Below are positions 1 through 9,308 of a stretch of 64,000 nucleotides of DNA, one piece after another. Location: positions 1 to 64,000 of the forward strand of contig JAEZUR010000031.1 in assembly GCA_023420935.1 (NCBI GenBank), given 5' to 3'. The DNA comes from Bacillota bacterium. GTDB lineage: Bacteria; Bacillota; Clostridia; Lachnospirales; Lachnospiraceae. Under the pieces are notes generated by a model. That model was given only the letters and a program-made list of their open reading frames with translations, was not told the DNA's origin and made no database searches. The number at the start of each line of letters is the position of its first letter. The stretch's first letter is position 1. Position numbers and translations under genes: made by a program.

Positions 1-602
1 GTGGTGATGACCCGGTACTACCAGGGGCTGGAATTAATGGTTGGACAGTGACTTTAATATCTAAGAATTGTGAAAGACCAGAACGTGCCATTGAACTCTT
101 TACCTATTTTATAAGTGAATATGGACAAAAAATGATTTATCTTGGTGTTCAAGGCGGTACCTATGATGTAGTAGATGGAAAGCCAAAGCTGAAAGAGGGA
201 GTGTTACAACTACTTAATAATAACAGGGCAGAATATGACAAATTATACGGTGCCAACGATACCTATTGGATGTTCCAAAACAATGCAATGCAGTCTAAGT
301 GGAATCCAAACGCGTATGACCCGTTAGGACAGCTAGAAAAATGGACGTATCCTTATACTCATTACCTTGGACAATATGATTTTAATTTTGAAGTAGACTC
401 CGATGTTGGTAATGCTGATATCAAAATTAAGAAATTATGGGGTGAGACATTACCTCATTTATTATTAGCTTCTTCAGAAGATGAATTTGATCAAATATAC
501 GCTGAATTTATCCAGAAGAGAGAGAAGTTGGGTTTTGACTTGGTAATGAATGAAAGTACAAGACAGATGAATCATATCAAAAGCAAACTTGGTTTAGAAT
601 GA
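1..602 (+). CDS. Extracellular sugar-binding lipoprotein (solute-binding family 1), C-terminal part
   Basis: The reading frame is open from the left edge (codons begin at base 3, reading G-D-D-P-V-L-P-G), so this is the 3' end of a longer gene whose signal peptide lies outside the window. The visible ~200 residues (ELFTYFISEYGQ, then the end KLGFDLVMNES) look like the C-lobe of LplA/family-1 binding proteins that feed oligosaccharide ABC importers. It ends 13 bases before a YesM/YesN pair, the usual partner set for such importers, which suggests co-transcription and regulation by that pair. The substrate cannot be told from this fragment. Confidence 0.8.
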   Translation, partial: GDDPVLPGAGINGWTVTLISKNCERPERAIELFTYFISEYGQKMIYLGVQGGTYDVVDGKPKLKEGVLQLLNNNRAEYDKLYGANDTYWMFQNNAMQSKWNPNAYDPLGQLEKWTYPYTHYLGQYDFNFEVDSDVGNADIKIKKLWGETLPHLLLASSEDEFDQIYAEFIQKREKLGFDLVMNESTRQMNHIKSKLGLE

Positions 603-615
603 TTGAAAGGTTAAT

Positions 616-2415
616 ATGAAACAAATAAAAGAGAAACTTTTTGGTTTGAAGCTTAACGTAAAATTTACCCTTATCATTATAACATTTGTAATGGTTCCAA
701 TCATCTTATTATCCCTATATTTATTCTGGATTATGGAACAAAGTGAGATGAAAGAAAAAATCAGCAACATGGAATACAATATGAATAAGAGTTATAATCA
801 AATTGTAGCCAATGTGGATTCTATTAATATGTCAACACAGTTTTTTCTTACTGACCAATCCTTAGTAGATTATCTGAATAAAATTAAGAATAAAGAAAAG
901 ATGTCAACGGATGAGCTAATGCAATTTTATAAGACCAATATTGCTTATATGGAACGAATTGTTAATAACAATCCATATTTATATCAGATCCGTGTTTATG
1001 CAGATAGTGTTAATATGAAAGAAATGATGCCCATTCTTTATCGCAAAGAGAGAATGAATCAATTATCATGGGCATCGGATGAAAAAATTATTGGGTGGAA
1101 ATATAATTATAAGGATACTATATTTGAAAATGCAAGCATTAATCAAAATAAATTACTAATGTCTTATGTTACAACCATAGAAGATTATGATAATGGTGAA
1201 ATTGGTGTTCTTGAAGTTGCAATGTACATGGAAAAAATGTTCCCCTGTCTTTATGATACCAATGATGACGGTTTGTATTGTTTTGTGGATCAGTTGGGTA
1301 ACCAATATTATGGAGAATCCAATGTTAGGAAGAAAAAGGTGTATTTTCAAGATGTGATAGAACAGATAGGGGATTATGCGGAATCCGCCAAGGTTAAGTA
1401 TTTAGAGATAGATGGTAAAGCTTATGTTGCAGGTTGCGTGGAATTAAAAGCACAATCTGGTACCCTGGTTTGTCTGGAAGACATAAGTGGAGATATTGGT
1501 AGAATACATAATTTTAGAAATATATTTATGCTCATTTTAATCGTAATATTAATTCTCTTATATGTGTTTATTAACTTTATTGTGAAATCCCTTCTTTATA
1601 AGTTTTATGAAATTTTAAGCTCAATTCGTGATGTTCAAAGAGGTAATCTTGATGTGGTAATTGAAAACTGTGGAACTGACGAAATGGGCGAGTTAGGCAG
1701 CCAGATTAATAAAATGCTATCACGTATTAAGCTGCTAATGGAAGATAATCTGAACCGTGGATTATTAGTAAAGAACTCAGAGATAAAAGTGCTGCAGAAT
1801 CAAATCAACGCGCATTTTATTTATAATGTTTTAGAATCAATTAAAATGATGGCAGAGATTAGTGAAGAATATACCATTTCAGATGCAATTACATCCCTTG
1901 GTAAATTACTGCGATATAGTATGAAACAGGTTTCTCAAACAGTAACAGTAGCGGATGAGATTGATTACATTAAGAATTACTTGTCATTAATTAACCTACG
2001 TTTCGATTATGAAATATATTTATCCTTAAATATGCCAGAATCTATATATAAACAACAAATTCCTAAGATGTCATTGCAGCCAATCGTTGAGAATGCGATT
2101 TATCATGGAATAGAACAGATGGCAGAGGATACCAATATCTATATTAAGGGTGTGATAGAGGAAAAGTACTGTATAATCGAAATAACGGATGCTGGTAAAG
2201 GTATGTCGGAAGAGGAAATTTTAAGTCTAAGAAAAAGACTATCTGGGGATATCGATACGCTAGCTGGCAGTGGAAATGGAATTGGTCTTAAAAATGTTCA
2301 AGATCGAATTAAGATGACGTTTGGAGATAACTACGGTCTAGAAATACAATCTAAATTAGGATGCTTTACTAAAATAAAGGTACGCATTCCATTTGAGAAC
2401 AAATACGAGGTATAG
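616..2415 (+). CDS. YesM-type sensor histidine kinase
   Basis: 599 aa membrane kinase of the LytS/YesM class. A first membrane segment lies near residues 16-38, then an extracytoplasmic sensor of ~260 residues, a second membrane segment near 301-324, a HAMP linker, a His_kinase segment and a HATPase domain. The phospho-acceptor is His400 in QINAHFIYN; the family normally has Pro before this His, here Ala399. ATP-binding boxes are visible as PIVENAIYHG and GNGIGLKN. The start is supported by GAAAGG upstream. It partners the response regulator that follows and probably senses the sugar handled by the upstream binding protein (inference). Confidence 0.92.
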   Translation: MKQIKEKLFGLKLNVKFTLIIITFVMVPIILLSLYLFWIMEQSEMKEKISNMEYNMNKSYNQIVANVDSINMSTQFFLTDQSLVDYLNKIKNKEKMSTDELMQFYKTNIAYMERIVNNNPYLYQIRVYADSVNMKEMMPILYRKERMNQLSWASDEKIIGWKYNYKDTIFENASINQNKLLMSYVTTIEDYDNGEIGVLEVAMYMEKMFPCLYDTNDDGLYCFVDQLGNQYYGESNVRKKKVYFQDVIEQIGDYAESAKVKYLEIDGKAYVAGCVELKAQSGTLVCLEDISGDIGRIHNFRNIFMLILIVILILLYVFINFIVKSLLYKFYEILSSIRDVQRGNLDVVIENCGTDEMGELGSQINKMLSRIKLLMEDNLNRGLLVKNSEIKVLQNQINAHFIYNVLESIKMMAEISEEYTISDAITSLGKLLRYSMKQVSQTVTVADEIDYIKNYLSLINLRFDYEIYLSLNMPESIYKQQIPKMSLQPIVENAIYHGIEQMAEDTNIYIKGVIEEKYCIIEITDAGKGMSEEEILSLRKRLSGDIDTLAGSGNGIGLKNVQDRIKMTFGDNYGLEIQSKLGCFTKIKVRIPFENKYEV

Positions 2416-2417
2416 TG

Positions 2418-3869
2418 ATGGATACAGTATTAATTGTAGAAGATGAAAAAATGATTCGCCAGGGAATAAAAACAATGATTCAACGTTCTGGCGTTCCTGT
2501 TAATATAATCATGGAAAGTAGTAACGGACAACAAGCATTAGAAATATTGGAAAATCAGAAAATAGATGTCATGTTTACGGATATCCGAATGCCTAAAATG
2601 GATGGAATTGAATTAGTACAACATATTCACGACATGGATCATAAACCGTTAGTTGTGGCGATTAGTGGTTATGATGATTTTTCTTATGCGGTGGAACTTT
2701 TAAGAATGGGTATTAGGGAATATTTATTAAAACCAGTGGATAGAGAAAAAGTAAAAGAAGTCTTATTAAAACTGGAAGCAGAGATTAAGCAAGGAGCAGA
2801 AAGTAGTAGTGAGATTCGTAATATTGGCTATCAACAATTAAAATATCTCATGTTGAATCAACAGATTACAGAAAAAGAAATGGAAGTAATGTCACAGCAA
2901 TTTGAAAAGCAGTTGTTTTCCGGTGAATATATTGTTTGTTGTTGTGAAAGTAAGAACATGGAACAGGAGCAGAATGATCACTATGTTTTTCTTAATCATG
3001 TGGGAAAATATGATATCTATATTGTGGAGAAAAATAAGAAGGAATTTTTATTAAAAAACGAATTAAAACATACCTACGTTGGTACTAGTTCGATACACCA
3101 TGGTATCAAGGAATTAAAACAAGCTTATCTAGAGGCCAAAGCGGCTAGAAAAGAAGCGTTTCGTATCTGCAGTAAAGCGGTCTCTTATTGCGATATTCCC
3201 AAAAAGGTTCATGATGAAAAGATTAGCCAAGAAAGTGTTGCTCAGATTGCGCAGATCATTGGTACAGATAAATTAGATACAGCCATTAAAATGTTAAGTC
3301 GTATTGTCCAAGATACCAAAAAAGATAAATATAGTATTGGTTCTTTTGAAGAGAGTATGAATTATTTAGTAAATCGTATTACAAAAACATATCAAAATGT
3401 ACTTCAATTAGAAATGGAAGAATTATCAAAATTCCAGATAATCTATCAGTATACAGGTATCGATGAATATTTTGAGTCATTATCCTTGTGGTTGGTTCAT
3501 TTTAATGAAAAAATTAATGTTCAATTTGATGATTATAAAAATAAGCATAAAGTACAGCAGGCTATCGAATTTATCAATAAAAACTATAATAAAGATTTAA
3601 ATATGGCTGTTGTATCGAATCATATCTCTATGAATTATTCTTTATTTTCTTATGTGTTTAAACAATATACAGGAGGCAATTTCGTGAACTATCTAAAGGA
3701 CATACGAATAAAAGAAGCGAAACGGCTGCTAGAAGAAACAGATATGCTAGTGATTGAGATAAGCCAGAAGGTTGGTTATGAAAATGAGAAACATTTTATG
3801 AAAATATTCAAAGGGGTATGTGGTGTATCTCCTACAGAGTATCGTAAAAATATGCAGTTTACTAAATAG
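2418..3869 (+). CDS. YesN-type response regulator with AraC HTH
   Basis: 483 aa. An N-terminal receiver domain carries acidic residues in VEDE and phospho-acceptor Asp55 in FTDIRMPKMDG, with Lys in LLKP. A linker of ~240 residues precedes a C-terminal AraC-type double helix-turn-helix (from about 380; GYENEKHFMKIFK and SPTEYR are typical). A GTG at 2415 overlaps the kinase stop codon, but ATG 2418 has a well-spaced GAGG and is preferred. Product of a two-gene sensor operon that most likely activates the ABC-importer genes upstream. Confidence 0.92.
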   Translation: MDTVLIVEDEKMIRQGIKTMIQRSGVPVNIIMESSNGQQALEILENQKIDVMFTDIRMPKMDGIELVQHIHDMDHKPLVVAISGYDDFSYAVELLRMGIREYLLKPVDREKVKEVLLKLEAEIKQGAESSSEIRNIGYQQLKYLMLNQQITEKEMEVMSQQFEKQLFSGEYIVCCCESKNMEQEQNDHYVFLNHVGKYDIYIVEKNKKEFLLKNELKHTYVGTSSIHHGIKELKQAYLEAKAARKEAFRICSKAVSYCDIPKKVHDEKISQESVAQIAQIIGTDKLDTAIKMLSRIVQDTKKDKYSIGSFEESMNYLVNRITKTYQNVLQLEMEELSKFQIIYQYTGIDEYFESLSLWLVHFNEKINVQFDDYKNKHKVQQAIEFINKNYNKDLNMAVVSNHISMNYSLFSYVFKQYTGGNFVNYLKDIRIKEAKRLLEETDMLVIEISQKVGYENEKHFMKIFKGVCGVSPTEYRKNMQFTK

Positions 3870-3876
3870 TCAAAAA

Positions 3877-3927
3877 TGAACAGTCACATTGCTTTCACAT
3901 TGTTTGCTATGCGACTGCTCTTTTTTA
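3877..3927. terminator. Bidirectional hairpin terminator between convergent genes
   Basis: Arms GAACAGTCACAT and ATGCGACTGCTC pair over 12 positions. The two mismatched positions are A-C in the plus transcript but G-U in the minus transcript. A T-run follows on the plus side and a shorter one on the minus side. It sits between the yesN-type gene and the minus-strand GGDEF gene and overlaps the latter's stop codon. Confidence 0.75.
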
Positions 3928-5823
3928 TTTTTTCTTTTTCTCTAGGTACAAATTATTATTTGCTACATCAATGAGTTCTTGCAGATCGAATATGTTTTGT
4001 GGCAACTCAATTACGTAGCCGTTGCTCACACTGATTTGATAATTCTTAGTGTGCAGTTTATTATAATTCTCAAGATAGCGATTCACTTTAGAAGTTAGTG
4101 TCATAGCGCCATTACCGTTATATCCGGATCCTATTAGGTAAAAAATATCCCCACTAATTCTAGCGCATATATCTTTTTCTTTTATGGAATTTTCTAGAGC
4201 ATGTCCTAATACTTGAATTGCAAAATTACCTTCTTTATGTCCATATGTATCATTGATACCTTTCAGGTCGTTTAAGTTAAATACTGCTACTAAAATAGAT
4301 TCGTTATATTCAAGTGCATGTGCAATAACCTCAGAAGATAATTTGGGAAAACTATTTTGGTTATATAGTCCAGTCATTTCATCACGCATATAGATATCTT
4401 CAAGTCGACTTACTACTAAGTTCATATGTTTCGTATCGCTAATATATTTTAGCATACTACTTACATAGGTAATCCAACTTAGGAAATTAATTCGGTGAGT
4501 AAGCTTATTGTCATAATAGGACAATGCAATATACCCAAATTCCTTCTCTTCAAAATAGAGTGGATAATATAAGTAAGTAGAGTTGGAATTGTCATAAATA
4601 TAATTTGGAAGCATGCTTTGTTTTGTAAACGTACACTCATGGAGTCGTTTTCCGTTTTTATAAGCAAACTTTAGCTGAATGGTATTGTGATCAACCGTAT
4701 CTATGTCATCATCCGATAAGATAATCTCTTGGATTCGTTTGGAAGCAGAATCCCAATCATTATATAAGCAAATATAAAGCTCACTACAATTATCTATTTC
4801 GCTCACATATTTTTCTAATCGGTTCATACCTTCATCGATGTCGGTAATACCAAGAAGATTCGTAGACATATTCATACTGTTATAGGTTGCATTCTCAAGA
4901 GCTTCAATTTTATTAAGTAATTCATATATATAGAAGATGGAAGGAGTCTCACTGTTTTTTTCACACCCGCAAGAACTTCCTATCTTTGGAACAGTTTGTA
5001 CAACTCTAACCTGTTCCACTATAATGTCATCTAGTAGCTTAAGCAACTGTTCAATTGCAGCAACACCAAGTTCATACACAGGAAAAGTCACGGTAGTAAG
5101 TGTTGGTTTCATGTGGTGACCAAAATCTAAATTATCACATCCTGTGACAGCAATATCTTCAGGAATACGCAGTCCTCTGCGCAATATAGCAATCATCATA
5201 AAGAGAGCCATCTGATCGTTATAACATACGATTGCATCTAGTTTTTCTGAGCTGCTCAGAAGAAAATGATCCAAAGCTTGCTCCATAGATGATTCATCAG
5301 TATCACAGGTAAAAGAATCAGAATCCATAATGGATATATTATGAGAAAGTAGTACATTTTTATATTCGTTGTATCGACTTATGGAAGAATCAAGCTGTAT
5401 GGAATTACCTAGATAGCAGACACGTTTATAGCGATGCACTGATATTAAATGCTCTGTAATTTGGGCAGCTGAGTTATCATTATCCAACGCAACAGTTGGG
5501 AAGTCTGTTGGAATTTGATTCACTTCTATGATAGGGCAAGTACATTTTTCTTTTAAGATGGCTCCTATTTTATTGCGAAGGTCAGATAAAAGATAGGTTC
5601 CAGAAGCAAAAATTACACCGGAAAAATCGTCGTAGTTTGGAATATTTAATATACTGTCTTCACCAATGCTGTAATTACCTAGATTCTCACCGTCAAAGGA
5701 GGAGAAAATCTCAAGTTGATATCCGTATTCCGTTGCTTTATCTAACATACCCTGACACAAATTGCTTTGATACTTACCAAATGTATGAGAGATAAATACT
5801 CCGATTTTTTTTGTATGATACAT
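3925..5823 (-). CDS. Periplasmic-binding-protein-like sensor fused to a degenerate GGDEF domain
   Basis: 632 aa, no signal peptide and no HTH. Residues ~5-280 resemble the LacI/Peripla_BP_3 sugar-binding fold (KIGVFISHTFGKYQ; GCDNLDFGHHMKPTLTTV). A middle region of ~170 residues is GAF-like at best. Residues ~470-632 are a GGDEF domain (RDEMTGLYNQNSF; INDTYGHKEGN). The catalytic signature reads SGDIF instead of GGDEF, and the first metal-site D-x-D reads N-L-N, so cyclase activity is unlikely. A strong AGGAGG precedes ATG. Probably a cytoplasmic sugar-responsive regulator or c-di-GMP/GTP effector (inference). Confidence 0.85.
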   Translation of the reverse strand: MYHTKKIGVFISHTFGKYQSNLCQGMLDKATEYGYQLEIFSSFDGENLGNYSIGEDSILNIPNYDDFSGVIFASGTYLLSDLRNKIGAILKEKCTCPIIEVNQIPTDFPTVALDNDNSAAQITEHLISVHRYKRVCYLGNSIQLDSSISRYNEYKNVLLSHNISIMDSDSFTCDTDESSMEQALDHFLLSSSEKLDAIVCYNDQMALFMMIAILRRGLRIPEDIAVTGCDNLDFGHHMKPTLTTVTFPVYELGVAAIEQLLKLLDDIIVEQVRVVQTVPKIGSSCGCEKNSETPSIFYIYELLNKIEALENATYNSMNMSTNLLGITDIDEGMNRLEKYVSEIDNCSELYICLYNDWDSASKRIQEIILSDDDIDTVDHNTIQLKFAYKNGKRLHECTFTKQSMLPNYIYDNSNSTYLYYPLYFEEKEFGYIALSYYDNKLTHRINFLSWITYVSSMLKYISDTKHMNLVVSRLEDIYMRDEMTGLYNQNSFPKLSSEVIAHALEYNESILVAVFNLNDLKGINDTYGHKEGNFAIQVLGHALENSIKEKDICARISGDIFYLIGSGYNGNGAMTLTSKVNRYLENYNKLHTKNYQISVSNGYVIELPQNIFDLQELIDVANNNLYLEKKKK

Positions 5824-6093
5824 GAGAGCCTCCTAAAATGTAATATCCATATTTGTTACTATTGACTAAAAAAATATTCATAATATATCCATCTTAACAT
5901 AGTTTCGTTGACTTAACAATTCACGTAACCATACTTTTGTGAATTCCTTACCTTATGAACTGATATTAAAAATAAAAAAAAGACACTAAAGAGTAATTTA
6001 ATACATTTTTTTCATTTCTTCACAGGGAATATAATGAATATATGATTTATGGTGTGAAAGGATGTAGAAAATGAAAGAAAAAAGGATAAAGCA

Positions 6094-6243
6094 ATGGCAT
6101 CGATCAAGAATATTCAGGAGTGCTCCAGTGAAACTGTGACACATGACAGAATTAGAACAAGCAATTACCTCATTTATAATAGAATAAATAAAAAGTTGTA
6201 CCTCCAAAAAAGTTGTTATACAAGAAACGCCACATCAGTTTGA
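6094..6243 (+). CDS. Possible 49-aa small protein of unknown function
   Basis: ATG at 6094 has AAGG about nine bases upstream and reads 49 codons (begins MASIKNIQECSSETV, ends YTRNATSV) with no recognisable family. A shorter 22-codon frame starts at 6071 and overlaps it. The stop lies inside the stem of the terminator at 6225-6266, so the transcript may equally be a noncoding RNA. Composition is not clearly coding; low confidence. Confidence 0.2.
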   Translation: MASIKNIQECSSETVTHDRIRTSNYLIYNRINKKLYLQKSCYTRNATSV

Positions 6244-6266
6244 AATAATTGATATGGTGTTTTTTG
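6225..6266 (+). terminator. Hairpin terminator
   Basis: A 13-position stem (AAACGCCACATCA with TGATATGGTGTTT, one G-U and one mismatch) and a 12-base loop are followed by a T-run at 6260-6265. It terminates a short transcript upstream of the rubrerythrin gene. Confidence 0.65.
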
Positions 6267-6326
6267 TTGCACAATAACAATTTATGATTCATATGATAAA
6301 TGAAGGAACATTTCTTTGGAGGAGCT

Positions 6327-6857
6327 ATGGAATTTCGAGAAAGTAAAACATTCGTTAATTTACAAGCAGCTTATGATATGGAATTAATGTCTAGTACTCG
6401 GTTTGAAATATATGGTGACAAGGCTACAACGGATGGTTTTATTGATATTAGTAATATGTTAAATGATATATCTCATCAAGAAAAGGCACATGCAGTAATT
6501 TGGTTGAGATATCTAAATAATGGAGACATACCATCCACACAACAGAACTTAGCAAGTGCGATGGAATATCAAACGGAGGCTGGCAAAGAAATATATCGTG
6601 AGTATGCAAGAGTGGCACGGGAAGAGGGATTTAATGATATTGCGGCTTTATTTAATGGAGTAGCAAATATTGAATTAAATCATGATTTAGATCTACAAAC
6701 CAAATTAAATAATATTAATAATAACAAAGAATTCTGTAAAGACGATGAACGTTTATGGATTTGTTTAAACTGCGGTAATATTATGAGTGGAATCTGCGCT
6801 CCAGAGATATGCCCAGTATGCCTTTTCCCACAAGGATATTATGCGATATTCGTATAA
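6327..6857 (+). CDS. rbr: Rubrerythrin
   Basis: 176 aa. Cytoplasmic non-heme diiron peroxidase that reduces H2O2 in anaerobes with electrons from rubredoxin or NAD(P)H donors. An N-terminal ferritin-like four-helix domain (HQEKAHA helix with the expected Glu and His; ELNHDLD) is followed by a C-terminal rubredoxin-like Fe site with two Cys pairs (CLNCG and CPVC). ATG 6327 is chosen over ATG 6300 because GGAGG lies just before it and MEFRESKTFVNL is the family's usual start; the spacing is short (about four bases). Adjacent oxidoreductase genes suggest an oxygen or peroxide stress setting. Confidence 0.92.
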   Translation: MEFRESKTFVNLQAAYDMELMSSTRFEIYGDKATTDGFIDISNMLNDISHQEKAHAVIWLRYLNNGDIPSTQQNLASAMEYQTEAGKEIYREYARVAREEGFNDIAALFNGVANIELNHDLDLQTKLNNINNNKEFCKDDERLWICLNCGNIMSGICAPEICPVCLFPQGYYAIFV

Positions 6858-6920
6858 ATACACTAAAGTAAACATATTAATTTATAAAGTAATAGTTATG
6901 AAGGTAGGTGTACTGTTGGA

Positions 6921-7472
6921 TTGGATGATATTTATAAAGCGTTAGTGGATGCAATTATTCCAAGGACAATGGAATTAGCTGAGCTATATGGCGATGTAAT
7001 GTATTATGGAGCTTTGGATTTAAAAACAGATGAATTTTTAATTCTATCATTAAATGAGTTTTATGTACCTTTAGCAGAGGCTACCGCAGAACTGTTGGAA
7101 CTCTTTGCTGAAATGTTATGGATGCGAAATACATCGGAGGGTCAAGCCTTTTTATCACTTTCTCCAAGTGAAATATTCCTTTTACTAACCAGGGTTGATA
7201 AGATTGGTGATAATTTTGCAAACTTACCATTGCGATTTCAAGACAATTCTGCCTTAGTACTAACGATTTCAAATTTTCTTACAAGACTAACTATGATGGG
7301 GTATTACTCTGAATGGTATGGTTATGGTTCGACAAGATTAGAGACACCCAATAAGCGTACACTAAAATTTCGACCATTAAGTTGGCGACAGGTTGGTTAT
7401 CCAGGGCCTGCCTTTAGTTATCTAGATGAAGTGAAATTGTATTATAGTAGGAGGGAAGAACGTGGATTATGA
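6921..7472 (+). CDS. Gluconate 2-dehydrogenase subunit 3-like small partner of a GMC oxidoreductase
   Basis: 183 aa, no Cys-rich motif and no membrane segment. The C-terminal SWRQVGYPGPAFSY resembles the G-Y/W-P-G-P signature of the gluconate dehydrogenase subunit 3 family. It overlaps the downstream GMC oxidoreductase by 11 bases, the standard arrangement for this subunit. The start is uncertain: TTG 6921 has AAGG/AGGTG upstream, and the next in-frame ATG is 6969. Its role is probably assembly or export partner of the flavoprotein; no Tat signal is seen, so a cytoplasmic complex is more likely. Confidence 0.7.
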   Translation: MDDIYKALVDAIIPRTMELAELYGDVMYYGALDLKTDEFLILSLNEFYVPLAEATAELLELFAEMLWMRNTSEGQAFLSLSPSEIFLLLTRVDKIGDNFANLPLRFQDNSALVLTISNFLTRLTMMGYYSEWYGYGSTRLETPNKRTLKFRPLSWRQVGYPGPAFSYLDEVKLYYSRREERGL

Positions 7473-9159
7473 TGCTGATGCAATTGTTATTGGTGCTGGT
7501 GGAGGAGGTGCAGTAGCTGCAAAGGAATTAGGTGAAAAAGGTCTTAACGTAATCTTATTGGAAGCAGGACCATGGTATGGGAATAGTAAGTGGCCTAATC
7601 CCAATGCACAGTCAGGTGCGGAAAGCAGTTCTGATTTTGAGGATTTAAATATAGAAATACTTAGAAATAATTTCACAGACTTGGAACAGGATATGAATGA
7701 TTCTATTACCGGGAAATTTAGGTGGGGTCCTGCTGATCGAGGGAGAGCTCCTTGGCCAAGAAATATTGCAGCGGGTGGCTCTTCGTGGCAAAACAGTGGA
7801 GTAGGCGGATCTACACTCCATTATTGGGCTAATTCACCCAGAGCTTTTCCGCAGGCAGTGGATAATGTTTGGCCTATATCATATAGTGAATTAATTCCGT
7901 ATTATGAGAAAGTAGAAGCAACGCTACCGGTAGAAACAGCACCTGCAACTCCAAAAGAAGATATATTCTTTTATGGATTAAAACAAGCTGGATGGAAACC
8001 ACTAGATAGTAAAGAAGTGATAACACCTGGTTATCGGTTACAACCAAATGCAATTCTTAAGGTTAATTTAGGAGAAGATGCACAGAGTGCTAGACTGGGA
8101 GGTTGTACTTTACGTGGTCACTGCATGAATGGATGTCGAATTGGGCCAACGGTTGATAGAGTGGCTAAGCGAACTACTTTAGTAAGCTACATACCACTTG
8201 CATTAAAAACGGGAAAGGTAGAAGTGAGACCGAATGCATTTGTAACAAAAGTTCTTGTAGATGAAAACACAGAGGAAGGAATCCACGCTACAGGGGTACT
8301 TTATAGAAATACATGGAGCGGTGAAACAATAGAATTGCGAGCAAAAGTTATTGTAATGTCTGCAGGTGGAATTGAGAGTCCGAGACTTTGGTTGAACTCA
8401 GAATTGCCCCAAAATGAGTGGGTTGGCAAAGGTTTGGTGAATCATTGGTTTGATAGTGTATCTGCAATATTTGAAGAAAAAGTTCTAATGGATGTGTTAG
8501 GAGTTGATAAGATAGAACCATTTGTTGGACAGAATGCAGCGGCAAGATTTGACCATCCAGGTCTTGGGGTTATTGAAACCTATGGAATATCTCCTGGTTT
8601 GTACGCATCATTTGCATATGGAAACAGCTATAAGGGCTATAGTTTTATGCAACAACCTAATCCGCAGGCACCTTGGGATGTAGAAGGTATGGTGGTTGGC
8701 GAACAGCTAAAGGAATTCATGATGGATTATACCAGGACAGTTAGTGTGTTAATATTTACAGATGATGACGTAAATCAAAATAATACAGTAACAGTAAGTC
8801 CGACTTTAAAGGATGAAAATGGCTTTGTACCAGTGATCAGCTATACTCCAAGTGAAATAGATCGTAGAAAGAGAGAAAAATTAGCAGTTATTGCCTCCGA
8901 TATTTTTAGGAAAGCAGGAGCTAAAACAGTTATTCGAGCAAACTGGTCTCCTAATGTATATATACATATTACAAGCACAATGCGAATGGGTTATGTAACC
9001 GATTCTAATTGTGAAGCAAAGCAAGTGAAACGACTTTATATAGCCGATAATAGCGTCTTATATAATGGGATTGGTGGGCCAAATCCCACTCTAACAACAC
9101 AGGCTCTTGCTACAAGAACCTCAGAGAAAATTAAGGAAAAATATTTTAATAATAACTGA
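7462..9159 (+). CDS. GMC-family FAD-dependent oxidoreductase
   Basis: 565 aa. An N-terminal Rossmann FAD motif (AIVIGAGGGGAVAAKELG, then LLEAG) is followed by a GMC_oxred N-domain (AGGSSWQNSGVGGSTLHYW) and a C-terminal GMC domain with the active-site His region IHITSTMRMG and GGPNPTLTTQALATR. It oxidises an alcohol or sugar hydroxyl; the substrate is unknown. Translation from GTG 7462 is supported by AGGAGGG. Cys-rich CTLRGHCMNGC near residue 215 is a likely extra Fe-S or disulfide site, as in gluconate-dehydrogenase-like members. It forms an operon with the preceding small subunit. Confidence 0.88.
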   Translation: MDYDADAIVIGAGGGGAVAAKELGEKGLNVILLEAGPWYGNSKWPNPNAQSGAESSSDFEDLNIEILRNNFTDLEQDMNDSITGKFRWGPADRGRAPWPRNIAAGGSSWQNSGVGGSTLHYWANSPRAFPQAVDNVWPISYSELIPYYEKVEATLPVETAPATPKEDIFFYGLKQAGWKPLDSKEVITPGYRLQPNAILKVNLGEDAQSARLGGCTLRGHCMNGCRIGPTVDRVAKRTTLVSYIPLALKTGKVEVRPNAFVTKVLVDENTEEGIHATGVLYRNTWSGETIELRAKVIVMSAGGIESPRLWLNSELPQNEWVGKGLVNHWFDSVSAIFEEKVLMDVLGVDKIEPFVGQNAAARFDHPGLGVIETYGISPGLYASFAYGNSYKGYSFMQQPNPQAPWDVEGMVVGEQLKEFMMDYTRTVSVLIFTDDDVNQNNTVTVSPTLKDENGFVPVISYTPSEIDRRKREKLAVIASDIFRKAGAKTVIRANWSPNVYIHITSTMRMGYVTDSNCEAKQVKRLYIADNSVLYNGIGGPNPTLTTQALATRTSEKIKEKYFNNN

Positions 9160-9161
9160 AT

Positions 9162-9216
9162 GTAATAGTTCTATATTAACACCAACAGTTGATATGGAAC
9201 TATTACTTTATAGTTT
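9162..9216 (+). terminator. Hairpin terminator after the GMC operon
   Basis: A long stem (GTAATAGTTC-T-ATAT with ATAT-G-GAACTATTAC, 15 pairs including one U-G) at 9162-9206 is followed by a T-rich stretch. It separates the GMC operon from the next transcription unit. Confidence 0.75.
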
Positions 9217-9308
9217 TGTAAAGCAAGTATGATTGTGAAGAGCTGGGTTTAATGGTATAATATCTATATTATTGATTTGCTCATTAAGTCATCATGAAAG
9301 GAGACTAT

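Larger units (their letters stand above)
5824..6326. other. Intergenic region upstream of rubrerythrin
   Basis: About 500 AT-rich bases. It holds the leader of the minus-strand GGDEF gene, a short inverted repeat (AATTCAC...GTGAATT, 5922-5945), two very small possible reading frames (22 codons at 6071, 49 codons at 6094) and a U-tailed hairpin at 6225-6266. This looks like a short independent transcription unit. Confidence 0.5.

Noticed and set aside
5998..6207. Minus-strand 69-codon frame upstream of rubrerythrin
   Set aside because: No ribosome site, hydrophobic low-complexity product, and it opposes the better plus-strand small-transcript signals.
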